64,000 bases of DNA, from positions 124,001 to 188,000 of the forward strand of contig SRJI02000001.1 in NCBI GenBank assembly GCA_005473895.2, read 5' to 3'. The notes under the pieces were generated by a model. The model saw only the letters and a list, made by a program, of their open reading frames with translations. It did not search any database and was not told the origin of the DNA. The stretch comes from Carideicomes alvinocaridis (lineage in GTDB: Bacteria; Pseudomonadota; Alphaproteobacteria; Rhodobacterales; Rhodobacteraceae). Below are positions 34,203 to 42,032 of the stretch, piece by piece. The translations under genes were made by a program, and so were the position numbers. Within the stretch, counting starts at the first letter, position 1. Each line of letters opens with the position of its first letter.

Positions 34203-35272
34203 CAGGCGGCCCCTTCGTACAGAAGCGCGGCCTCCGGCGAGAAATGCAGGGCGTATGTCTTGCCCTCCTCCAGGTCCGGAAGCCGCGGGTTGCTCATGTG
34301 ATCGACGACCTGGATCAGCTCGCCGTCATCGGCGCGGAAGAAGGACAATGTCGTCGGTCCGTTGAATTCGCCCGTGAGGTAGCGGGCGGTGAAATGGTCC
34401 TGTCCCGGCGGCACCGCGCCGGGCTCGGCCACGTCGATCTGGTCGAAGCGGACGGCCAGCTGCGCGGGCGTGCCATCGGCCAGCGGGCGGGGCAGCGGCA
34501 GGCGCCCGACCGGGGTCTGCAACGCGCCGCCGGTCACCGTGCCGGCGAGCAGGTTCCAGGCGTTGAGGTGCCGCGCGGCGGCAGGGTTCTGCGGCTGGTG
34601 GAACAGCATGGTCGATTCCGCCGCCTGCGCGATGCGCCCCTGAGCCAGCACGGCCACCATGTCGCCCATGGTCAGCGCCTCGGTCTCGGAGCCGGTGACA
34701 TGCAGGAAGCTGACCTTCAGCCGCTCGCGGATCGCGCGCAGCTCGTCGCACATCCGGGCCCGAAGGTTCGCGTCGAGCGCGCCAAGCGGCTCGTCCAGCA
34801 GAACCAGGCGGGGCTCGGTCACGAGCGTCCGGGCCAGCGCCACCCGCTGCTTCTGTCCGCCAGAGATCTCGCCCACGCCGCGATGGCCGAACCCGGTCAG
34901 GCCCACGAGGTCCAGCGCCGCCGCCACCCGGTCGGTCAGCTCCGACCCCGAGGCGATCGCGCCCGTCTCGCGGTGCTTCAGCCCGAAGGCCACGTTCTCC
35001 TGCACCGAGAGGTGGGGAAAGAGCGCGAAGTTCTGGAACACGAAGCCGATGTCGCGCCGGTGCGGGGGCTTGCCGTCCAGCCGCTCGCCCCCGAGCACGA
35101 TTTCGCCCGCGTCCGGCTCCTCGAAGCCCGCGATCAGCCGCAGGAGCGTGGTCTTGCCCGACCCCGAGGCCCCCAGGAGCGAAACGTAGGTGTCGTCCGG
35201 CACGGTGAAGTCGAGCCCGTCCAGCGCGGCCGTCCCTCCGTAGCGTCGGGTGATTCCGTTCAGCTTCAGCAA
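34202..35272 (-). CDS. ABC transporter ATP-binding protein, PotA type
   Basis: 356 residues from a TTG at 35270-35272, the position at which the family normally begins ('LKLNGITRRYGG'); a further in-frame TTG at 35306-35308 would add 12 residues. Walker A 'GASGSGKTT', signature 'ISGGQKQRVALARTL' and Walker B '[12 protein letters not shown]' are intact; the C-terminal 120 residues are a TOBE-like domain. First gene of the leftward operon. The start codon is uncertain because no ATG is in frame. Confidence 0.88.
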   Translation of the reverse strand: MLKLNGITRRYGGTAALDGLDFTVPDDTYVSLLGASGSGKTTLLRLIAGFEEPDAGEIVLGGERLDGKPPHRRDIGFVFQNFALFPHLSVQENVAFGLKHRETGAIASGSELTDRVAAALDLVGLTGFGHRGVGEISGGQKQRVALARTLVTEPRLVLLDEPLGALDANLRARMCDELRAIRERLKVSFLHVTGSETEALTMGDMVAVLAQGRIAQAAESTMLFHQPQNPAAARHLNAWNLLAGTVTGGALQTPVGRLPLPRPLADGTPAQLAVRFDQIDVAEPGAVPPGQDHFTARYLTGEFNGPTTLSFFRADDGELIQVVDHMSNPRLPDLEEGKTYALHFSPEAALLYEGAA

Positions 35273-35576
35273 GATTCGCCCCCGGTCATGATTGCTGTTC
35301 GTACACAAACATCAGAATTCCGCTGCGGCAAGGATAAAATGATCTATGTGTGCAAAGTGCATTTTTTTCACCCGGCCCCACAGCCGCCTAGCTCATTTAT
35401 TGAGCCGCGCGCATATGCTTGACCGCTTTCAACTCTGAAATGCATCGCACCCCTGGAACCAGAGACTGGACGCAGACTGCTTTCTGTATACCATGTTCAT
35501 GTTTCCACAGCCCGCCCGGTGGATTTATGGTGGTCGGCGAGTCGGGGACGAATGACCCGGGAAAGGACCCAGAAAA
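35273..35576. promoter_or_regulatory. Divergent promoter region, ABC operon versus GntR gene
   Basis: About 300 bp, AT-richer than its surroundings, with no gene. It must contain promoters in both directions. A small palindrome GCTCA TTTAT TGAGC lies at 35391-35405 near the middle and is a candidate regulator site. Confidence in the specific site is low. Confidence 0.45.
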
Positions 35577-36572
35577 ATGGCCCAGCACGCCGCGTCTGAC
35601 ACCGTCATCGAGGCGAGCCGGCCCACGCTCTTCGAGGCGACCGCCGATTTCCTGCGCACGAATATCGACGGCGGCAAACTGGGCCCCGGCGTCGTGCTTC
35701 AGGAAAGCGCATTGTCCGAGCGGCTGTCGGTCTCGCGGGCGACGATCAAGCGGGCGCTGTCGATCCTCGCCGAGGAGGGGCTTGTCCGCCGGTTCGAGGG
35801 CCGCGGCTTCCTGGTCGCGGGCGATGACACGCCGCAGCGGCTGGACCTGCGCACGCTGGAGCTGGACCTCGACCAGATCGACGAAACCGTGGGCCAGCCG
35901 AACTGGCAGCGCATCCAGAACGAGATCGAGACCGAGCTTTCGCGCTGCCTGATCTTCGGCCGCTACAGGGTGGTCGAGTCGCTGGTCGCGCGGACCTTCG
36001 ACGTCAGCCGCACGGTGGTCCGCGACGTGCTGGGCCGGCTGCAGGAGCGCGGCCTCGTCCAGAAGAGCACGAACTCCCGCTGGGTGGTCGAGCCGCTGAC
36101 CGCGCAGCGCATCAAGAACAAGTTCGAGCTGCGCATGGTTCTCGAGATCGCCGCCTTGCGCTCCACCCATCCCGACGGCGAGGCGCTGGCCGCCCTGGCC
36201 CGCGACATCCGCGACCTGCCCGCGGACGGCCCGCTGTCGCCCGAGACCTGGTTCGACCTCGACGGGCGGTTCCTGCAACTGGCGATTCTCGCGACGCCGA
36301 ACCAGGACCTCGCGGCCTATGTCGGCGCGAACCGCAGCGCGCTGGAGGCCTCGCAACGGGTGCTGTTCTCGATCGGCCTGCCGCCCGACCGCCAGTCGCT
36401 GCTGGAGCTTTGCATGGTGATCGACCTCATCCAGGCCGGCACGATGCCCGCCGCGGCCAACATGCTGAACACGCATCTTGCCAACGCGCTCAAGCGGACG
36501 ATCGCGCAACTCAAGATCGTGTCGGTGATCGAACCGCCCGCGGACCTGGCCGGCTACCTCGTCCCCGCCTGA
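35577..36572 (+). CDS. GntR-family regulator with two winged helices and an FCD-like domain
   Basis: 331 residues. A first GntR winged helix at about 20-82 ('LSERLSVSRATIKRALSILA', 'EGLVRRFEGRGFLV'). A second one follows at about 105-180 ('RYRVVESLVARTFDVSRTVV', 'ERGLVQKSTNSRWVVEPLT'), and then an all-helical effector domain of FCD type (about 180-320). Ordinary GntR/FadR proteins have a single winged helix and about 230 residues, so the extra domain is real. Divergent from the long ABC operon and convergent with pxpC; the ABC operon is the likelier target. Confidence 0.88.
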   Translation: MAQHAASDTVIEASRPTLFEATADFLRTNIDGGKLGPGVVLQESALSERLSVSRATIKRALSILAEEGLVRRFEGRGFLVAGDDTPQRLDLRTLELDLDQIDETVGQPNWQRIQNEIETELSRCLIFGRYRVVESLVARTFDVSRTVVRDVLGRLQERGLVQKSTNSRWVVEPLTAQRIKNKFELRMVLEIAALRSTHPDGEALAALARDIRDLPADGPLSPETWFDLDGRFLQLAILATPNQDLAAYVGANRSALEASQRVLFSIGLPPDRQSLLELCMVIDLIQAGTMPAAANMLNTHLANALKRTIAQLKIVSVIEPPADLAGYLVPA

Positions 36573-36614
36573 GGCGGGGCCGCTCCGTCCGGTCCGGTGG
36601 GCGGCCCGCATCGC

Positions 36615-37589
36615 TCAGCCCGCCAGCGCGTTGCGCAGCTTGTCCAGCATGGCCCGCCGGTGGGCGCGCGCGGCCAGCGCCTGGTCCATGTCGGTGCGCC
36701 GGAAATGCACCGGCGTGTTGGGCTGGAGCTGGCCGATCAGGTCCATGTCGGCCGAGATCACCGCGCCCAGCGTGAAATAGCCGCCACCCGACACCGCGTC
36801 GCGGTGCAGGACGATCGGCTCGGTCCCGCCCGGCACCTGGACCGAGCCGTAGGAATAGCAGCCATCGACAATGTTCGACGGGTCCGAGCCCGCGCCGAAG
36901 GGCTGCTCGCGCTCGACGAATTCCATCGGCCGGCCCCCCTTGAAGCGATAGCCCATGCGGTCGGCCTCGGAGGCCACGGTCCAGGTGTCATCGAAGAAGG
37001 CGGTCTGCGAGGCTTCGGTCAGCCGGTCCCAGTAGAGGCCGGGCAGCACGCGCAGCTCCGCCGGCGTGCCGGGACGGCGGCGCAGGTCTTCGGGCACCGA
37101 GAGGCAGGGTTTCGCCGCGCCATCCTCGCCCACCGGGATCACGTCGCCGGGCTGGACCGGGCGCCCATCGATCCCGCCGAGCATGCCGATGGGATAGGTC
37201 GACCGGCTGCCGAGATCGGGCTCGGTCGCGATGCCCCCGCTGACGGCGATGTAGATCCGCGCGCCTTCCGTCAGGAAACCGAATGACAGCACCTGCCCCG
37301 CCTTCGCGGCAAAGCTCGTCCAGGTCGGCACGGTTTCCCCGTCCAGCTTGATGGGCATCTCGGCCCCGGTCACGGCCAGCACGCAGTCGGCGCCGATCCT
37401 GATCTCGGGACCCATGAAGACCGCCTCCAGGCAGGCCGCTCCCTCGTCGTTGCCGACGAGCAGGTTGGCCGCGCGCAGGGCGTATCGGTCCATCGCCCCG
37501 CCCTCCGGGATGCCGAGGTGAAAATATCCGGGACGGCCCAGGTCCTGCACGGACGTCGCGAGGCCGGGTTTGACAATCTCAAGCGTCAT
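36615..37589 (-). CDS. pxpC: 5-oxoprolinase subunit C family (biotin-dependent carboxyltransferase/KipA-like)
   Basis: 324 residues, family-typical. 'VKPGLATSVQDLGRPGYFHLG' (quoted in part), 'SGGIATEPDLGSRSTYPIGMLGG' and 'GGYFTLGAVISADMDLIGQLQP' are PxpC/KipA/allophanate-hydrolase-like motifs. With PxpB it forms the catalytic core that, with PxpA and ATP, opens 5-oxoproline to glutamate. Overlaps pxpB by 11 bp. Last gene of the leftward pxp-acc operon. The true ring substrate may differ from 5-oxoproline given the biotin carboxylase genes upstream. Confidence 0.88.
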   Translation of the reverse strand: MTLEIVKPGLATSVQDLGRPGYFHLGIPEGGAMDRYALRAANLLVGNDEGAACLEAVFMGPEIRIGADCVLAVTGAEMPIKLDGETVPTWTSFAAKAGQVLSFGFLTEGARIYIAVSGGIATEPDLGSRSTYPIGMLGGIDGRPVQPGDVIPVGEDGAAKPCLSVPEDLRRRPGTPAELRVLPGLYWDRLTEASQTAFFDDTWTVASEADRMGYRFKGGRPMEFVEREQPFGAGSDPSNIVDGCYSYGSVQVPGGTEPIVLHRDAVSGGGYFTLGAVISADMDLIGQLQPNTPVHFRRTDMDQALAARAHRRAMLDKLRNALAG

Positions 37590-38454
37590 TCAGCGCCTCC
37601 ATCAGCTTCGCGTTGGTGCCTTTCATGTCGGCGTTGAAGGCGTCGAGGTCGAAGTCCACCTCGGCGACGCGCGGCGTCCAGGTGCCCGCCTCGACCTCCT
37701 TCAGGATCCGATCGTACTCGGCCCGGTCGATGGGCTTCCATTTCACGATGTCGCCGGGCTTGAAGTAGACCATGAAGTCCTTGAGGTACGACGTCTCCTG
37801 CTTCGGGTCGTAGATGGTCATGGGCGTGATGCCGAACATCTGGTAACCGCCCGCCCCGCGCACCGAGTAGACGCAGGAGAAGCAGCCGCCATAGCCCACC
37901 GTCTGCTTTGGCGTGTCGGTCCGGGGGCGCAGGTATTTCGGCACCTGCAGCTGCTTTTCGCGCTCGACCAGCTGGTAGAGGAACGGCAGGCCCGCGACGA
38001 AGCCCACCATCGAGACGAACCACGGCGCCGAATGGTGGGCCTCGATGAAGGCGTCGGCATCGGCATAGCCGTTGATCCGCGCCGCATAGTCCAGATCGCT
38101 GCCCGAGGGGTCCTGGTGACGCTCGCGGAAGCGCATCAGGGTCTCGTGCGTCCACGGATCCTTGTAGAACACCGGCACCTCGATGATCCGGGTCCGCAGG
38201 GTCTTCTCGGCCTGGTCCGCTTTCGACTCGAGCTCCTGCACCCGCTTCATCATCTCCTCGGGGTGGATACGGTCCGGGTCGAAGCGCACCTGGAACGAGG
38301 CATTGGCCGGGCAGATGTCCAGCACGCCGGGCAGGTTCGCCGCCTTCACCGCTTCGCTCATGGAGAGGGACTTGAAGAAGGCGTCGAGCGACATCTCCTC
38401 GTCCATCTCGACGTAGATATGTTCGTCCCCGCCGTAGGTGTATCTGGTCTTCAC
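37579..38454 (-). CDS. pxpB: 5-oxoprolinase subunit B family (KipI-like), long form
   Basis: 291 residues, longer than the usual roughly 220. The N-terminal 'MSEAVKAANLPGVLDICPAN' and 'VRFDPDRI' and the C-terminal 'GFVAGLPFL', 'YGGCFSCVYSVRGAGGYQMFG' (quoted in part) and 'ITPMTIYDP' match the PxpB/carboxyltransferase C domain. An extra helical insert near 90-130 carries 'VQELESKADQAEKTL'. GTG start overlapping the accC stop as GTGA. Partner of pxpC. Confidence 0.85.
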   Translation of the reverse strand: MKTRYTYGGDEHIYVEMDEEMSLDAFFKSLSMSEAVKAANLPGVLDICPANASFQVRFDPDRIHPEEMMKRVQELESKADQAEKTLRTRIIEVPVFYKDPWTHETLMRFRERHQDPSGSDLDYAARINGYADADAFIEAHHSAPWFVSMVGFVAGLPFLYQLVEREKQLQVPKYLRPRTDTPKQTVGYGGCFSCVYSVRGAGGYQMFGITPMTIYDPKQETSYLKDFMVYFKPGDIVKWKPIDRAEYDRILKEVEAGTWTPRVAEVDFDLDAFNADMKGTNAKLMEALNDA

Positions 38455-39833
38455 TGGGTGCCTCCTGTCGAGTCGGCCGTCAGGTTCCCGGCGGCAAGCC
38501 AAGGTTCCAGCCATTGGGTGTGAAAGTCGCCGGCCCGCACCTCGGGCGCGTCTGCGAGCGCCAGGTGGAGCGGCACGGTGGTGCGGACGCCGCCAACCTT
38601 CAGCGCCTCGAGGGCCTGTTTCAGCTTGTCGATCGCCGCGTCGCGCGTCTTGGCATGAACGATGACCTTGCCGAGCAGCGAGTCGTAGAACGGCGGGATC
38701 TGGTATCCGTCGGACAGGAAGTGATCCACGCGGACGCCCTCGCCCTCGGGGATCGTCAGCCCGTCGACCTTGCCCGGGAAAGGCATGAAGTTGTTCAGCG
38801 GATCCTCGGCGTTGATCCGCACCTCGATGGCGTGGCCGTTGCGCGGGATCTGGTCCTGGGTCACCGAGAGCTTCTCGCCGCCCGCCACGCGGATCATCTC
38901 GGCCACCAGGTCGATGCCGGTGATCATCTCGGTCACCGGGTGCTCGACCTGGATGCGGGTGTTCATCTCGATGAAGAAGAACTCCTTGGTCTTCTGGTCG
39001 TAGAGGTATTCCAGCGTCCCGGCGCCGCGGTACTGCACCGCCTTCGCCAGCGCCACGGCGGAGCGGCAGAGCTCGGCCCGCGCGGCCTCGTCGAGGCAGG
39101 CGGCGCCCGCCTCCTCCCAGACCTTCTGGCGGCGGCGCTGGAGGGAGCATTCGCGTTCCCAGCAATGCACCGCGTCGGTGCCGTCGCCCAGGATCTGGAC
39201 CTCGATATGCCGGGGCGAAAGGATCGCGCGTTCGATGTAGAGGCCGCCATCTCCGAAGGCCGCCTCGGCCTCCTGCGCGGCCTGCGGCGCGAGCTTGCGA
39301 AGCTCGGCCTCGTCCTGCGCCACGCGGATGCCCCGCCCGCCGCCGCCGGCCGCCGCCTTGACCATGACCGGATAGCCGATCCTGGTCGCCACCTCGACCG
39401 CCGCCGCCGCGCCCTCGACACGGCCGTCGGAGCCCGGGACGACGGGCACGCCCGCCGCCTCGGCCGCCTCGCGCGCCGCGACCTTGTCGCCCATGCGGTC
39501 GATCGTGTCGGCCGAGGGGCCGACAAAGATCATGCCGGCCTCCTCGACCGCCCGAACGAACGCGGCGCTTTCCGACAGGAAGCCATAGCCCGGATGCACG
39601 GCATCGGCTTCTGTCTTGCGCGCCGCCTCGACCAGGGCCGGGATGTTCAGGTAGCTGTCCGCCGCGGACGCCTTGCCCACGCAGATGGCCTCGTCCGCCT
39701 CGCGCACTGCCAGCATCTCGGTATCGGCCTCGGAATGGGCCTGGATCGTGTGAATCCCCAGCGCACGGGCCGCCCGGACGATCCGCACGGCGATCTCGCC
39801 GCGGTTGGCGATGAAGAGGCGTCGTATGGCCAT
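38451..39833 (-). CDS. accC: Biotin carboxylase (AccC-type)
   Basis: 460 residues, normal for a stand-alone biotin carboxylase. ATP-grasp enzyme: 'ANRGEIAVRIVRAARALGI', 'KAAAGGGGRGIRVA', 'ERECSLQRRRQKVWEEA' and 'MNTRIQVEHPVTE' are all intact. Carboxylates the biotin on the small carrier encoded next to it. A dedicated copy inside a pxp operon is more likely tied to the ring-opening chemistry than to fatty-acid synthesis. Confidence 0.93.
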   Translation of the reverse strand: MAIRRLFIANRGEIAVRIVRAARALGIHTIQAHSEADTEMLAVREADEAICVGKASAADSYLNIPALVEAARKTEADAVHPGYGFLSESAAFVRAVEEAGMIFVGPSADTIDRMGDKVAAREAAEAAGVPVVPGSDGRVEGAAAAVEVATRIGYPVMVKAAAGGGGRGIRVAQDEAELRKLAPQAAQEAEAAFGDGGLYIERAILSPRHIEVQILGDGTDAVHCWERECSLQRRRQKVWEEAGAACLDEAARAELCRSAVALAKAVQYRGAGTLEYLYDQKTKEFFFIEMNTRIQVEHPVTEMITGIDLVAEMIRVAGGEKLSVTQDQIPRNGHAIEVRINAEDPLNNFMPFPGKVDGLTIPEGEGVRVDHFLSDGYQIPPFYDSLLGKVIVHAKTRDAAIDKLKQALEALKVGGVRTTVPLHLALADAPEVRAGDFHTQWLEPWLAAGNLTADSTGGTQ

Positions 39834-39834
39834 G

Positions 39835-40071
39835 TCAGTCCACCAGCGTCGCCAGAACGGCGCCCGCGGTCACGGCCGAGGCGTTGTCGGCCACGTAGGC
39901 GTCGAAGGTGCCCGCGGCCTCGGCCTTGACCTCGATGAAGGTCTTCATCACTTCGATCAGCCCGATGACGTCGCCCTCTGCCACGGCGTCGCCCTTGGCC
40001 TTGTAGGGGGGCTCCTCGGGGGTCGCCTGATGGTAGAAGGTGCCGGGAAGCGGGGATTGGATGTCTGCCAT
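39835..40071 (-). CDS. Small biotin carboxyl carrier protein
   Basis: 78 residues: a minimal biotinyl domain without the long Pro/Ala linker of AccB. Starts 'MADIQSPLPGTFYHQATP'. The biotinylation site reads 'EVMKTF' (Lys about 44) instead of the usual 'AMKM'; this variant is found in other stand-alone carriers. ATG at 40069-40071. Next to accC and in the pxp operon, so it is the carrier for that complex. Confidence 0.9.
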   Translation of the reverse strand: MADIQSPLPGTFYHQATPEEPPYKAKGDAVAEGDVIGLIEVMKTFIEVKAEAAGTFDAYVADNASAVTAGAVLATLVD

Positions 40072-40100
40072 AAGTAGTCTTCCTTGCGTCGTTTGTTGGG

Positions 40101-40883
40101 TCAGGCCGCCTGCTGGAGAACGGTCGCGGCGGGGGCGATGGTGATGCCGGCGGCGGTCAGCCCGTCCCGCAGCGTGCGGCCCAGTTCCAGCGCGCCGGGT
40201 GTGTCGGAGTGGAAGCAGATCGATTCGAACTCGATCTCGATCGTCTTGCCGGTCTCGGTCTCGACCTTGCCGTCGAGGCAGGCGCGCACGCACTTGTCGG
40301 CCACCGCCTGCGGGTCCAGACGCTGCACCTTCCGCTTGAACACGATCGAGCCGTCGTCGCCGTAGTCGCGGTCGGCGTAGAATTCGCGCACCACGGGCTG
40401 GCCCAGCTTCCTGGCGACCTCGTAGGTCTTCGAGATGTCCATGCAGAACAGGATGGTGTCCGCGTTCATGTCGCGCAGCGTCTCGACGATCTTCCACGAC
40501 AGCGTCTCGTTCCGGGCGGCCTCCATATAAAGCGCGCCGTGCGGCTTGATGTGCTGGAGCGGCACGCCGTGGCGGCGGCCGAACTCGCGCACCGCCCCGA
40601 CCTGGTAGAGGATGTCGTTCACCAGCTCCTCCGGGCTGGTGTCGATGAAGCGCCGGCCGAAGCCCTGCAGGTCGTTATAGGCGGGATGCGCGCCAAGCCC
40701 GACGCCATAGGTCTTGGCAAGCCGGACCACCCGGTCGATGGAATTCGGGTCACCCGCGTGGAAGCCCGCCGCGATGTTCGCCGACGAGATCAGCGCCATC
40801 AGATCCTCGTCCGGCGCCTCGCTCAGCGTCCAGTGACCGAAGCCCTCGCCCATGTCGCAATTCAGGTCGATCAGTTTCTGCAT
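40101..40883 (-). CDS. pxpA: LamB/YcsF family, 5-oxoprolinase subunit A
   Basis: 260 residues, usual length about 250. Starts '[18 protein letters not shown]'; '[13 protein letters not shown]', '[15 protein letters not shown]', 'IKPHGALY' and 'EFYADRDY' are the YcsF/PxpA fingerprint, including the Asp/His residues thought to be catalytic. First gene of the pxpA-bccp-accC-pxpB-pxpC operon, divergent from the LysR gene. Confidence 0.93.
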   Translation of the reverse strand: MQKLIDLNCDMGEGFGHWTLSEAPDEDLMALISSANIAAGFHAGDPNSIDRVVRLAKTYGVGLGAHPAYNDLQGFGRRFIDTSPEELVNDILYQVGAVREFGRRHGVPLQHIKPHGALYMEAARNETLSWKIVETLRDMNADTILFCMDISKTYEVARKLGQPVVREFYADRDYGDDGSIVFKRKVQRLDPQAVADKCVRACLDGKVETETGKTIEIEFESICFHSDTPGALELGRTLRDGLTAAGITIAPAATVLQQAA

Positions 40884-40957
40884 CTTGTTCCCCGTGCTGT
40901 TGCGAGGAGGGTCAGGCAGTCGGTACCCCGATGTAAATTGCTGAAAAACGCTGTCGT

Positions 40958-40978
40958 ATTATCGCAAAAAACGATAAT
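40958..40978. promoter_or_regulatory. Palindromic LysR operator between pxpA and lysR
   Basis: Perfect inverted repeat ATTATCG CAAAAAA CGATAAT in the 209-bp divergent region, matching the LysR T-N11-A type. Located about 75 bp before pxpA and 115 bp before the regulator start. AT-rich surroundings favour a promoter. Confidence 0.7.
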
Positions 40979-41092
40979 GGTGAGGTGACACGGGCCGGAG
41001 GCTGGCCCACGGACCTGAAATAAGCGGGATTTCGGGTGAAAGACGGCGATTGACCCGCGCGATAATTCCGGGCCAGGGCGTGAGGAAAAACG

Positions 41093-42010
41093 ATGGACCT
41101 GCGCGAACTGAAATACTTCCTGGCGACCGCCGAGACCGGCCAGGTCAGCCGGGCCGCCAACGAGCTGAACATCTCGCAATCCTCGGTGACGGCCGCGGTG
41201 AAGCGATTGGAGGCCGACCTCGGCGCGCCACTCTTCCAGCGCACGGCCTCGGGGATGGAGCTGACGGATGCGGGGCGCGAGCTGCTCGCCTCGGCGCGCG
41301 ACATCCTCGACCGGCTGGAGGCGGCGCGACACATCACGCACCGCCAGTCGGCGGTGACCGGCACGATCTCGGTCGCGGCGACCTACACGGTGATGGGCTA
41401 CTTCCTGCCCTATCACCTCGACCGGCTGCACCAGCTGTTCCCGGCCCTGCAGATCCGTCTGTTCGAACTGCCGCGCGAAAGCATCGAGGAAGGCCTGCTG
41501 GCCAACCGGTTCGACATGGGCGTGCTGCTGACCTCGAACATCACCAACACCGACCTGGAAAGCGAGACGCTCTTCCGCTCGCGGCGCAGGCTGTGGGTGC
41601 CCAACAACCACCGCTTCCACCAGGCGGGCCATGCCAGCTTTGCCGAGATCGCGGAGGAAGACTACATCATGCTGACCGTGGACGAGGCCGCGCATACCGC
41701 CATGAAGTACTGGAGCGCGCTCGGCCACACGCCGAAGGTCAAACTGCGGACCTCCTCGACCGAGGCGGTGCGTTCGATGGTGGCCAACGGCCAGGGCGTG
41801 ACGATCCTGTCGGACATGGTCTATCGCCCGTGGTCCCTGGAGGGGAAGCGCATCGGCACCATGCCGACCGAGACCGAGGTGCCCACGATGAATGTCGGCC
41901 TCGCCTGGCGGCGGGGCCAGGACCTGTCGGGGCCGGTGGCCGTGTTCCACGACTATTTCCGCCGCGCATTCCTGTCGCCGCAGAGCCCCTCGGTCGTGGG
42001 GCGCCCCTGA
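41093..42010 (+). CDS. LysR-family transcriptional regulator
   Basis: 305 residues. N-terminal helix-turn-helix at about 1-62 ('MDLRELKYFLATAETGQVS', 'LNISQSSVTAAVKRLEADLG') and a two-lobed effector domain ('GYFLPYHLDRLHQLFPALQI', 'FDMGVLLTSN'). CbbR/CysB-like long form. Divergent from the pxp-acc operon across the operator at 40958-40978, hence its likely activator. Its stop codon lies inside a bidirectional hairpin shared with hyuB. Confidence 0.92.
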   Translation: MDLRELKYFLATAETGQVSRAANELNISQSSVTAAVKRLEADLGAPLFQRTASGMELTDAGRELLASARDILDRLEAARHITHRQSAVTGTISVAATYTVMGYFLPYHLDRLHQLFPALQIRLFELPRESIEEGLLANRFDMGVLLTSNITNTDLESETLFRSRRRLWVPNNHRFHQAGHASFAEIAEEDYIMLTVDEAAHTAMKYWSALGHTPKVKLRTSSTEAVRSMVANGQGVTILSDMVYRPWSLEGKRIGTMPTETEVPTMNVGLAWRRGQDLSGPVAVFHDYFRRAFLSPQSPSVVGRP

Positions 42011-42023
42011 GGCCGGGGCGCCC
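41999..42023. terminator. Bidirectional hairpin between lysR and hyuB
   Basis: Perfect 9-bp inverted repeat (GGGCGCCCC, 7-nt loop TGAGGCC, GGGGCGCCC). The loop contains the lysR stop codon and the hairpin ends 10 bp before the convergent hyuB stop. No clear T-run. Confidence 0.65.
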
Positions 42024-42032
42024 GCCCGGTGG

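Noticed and set aside
28545-35272. The two ABC ATPase genes as a recent tandem duplication
   Set aside because: They share only the standard Walker and signature motifs; sequences and C-terminal domains differ clearly, so an old divergence or separate acquisition is more likely.
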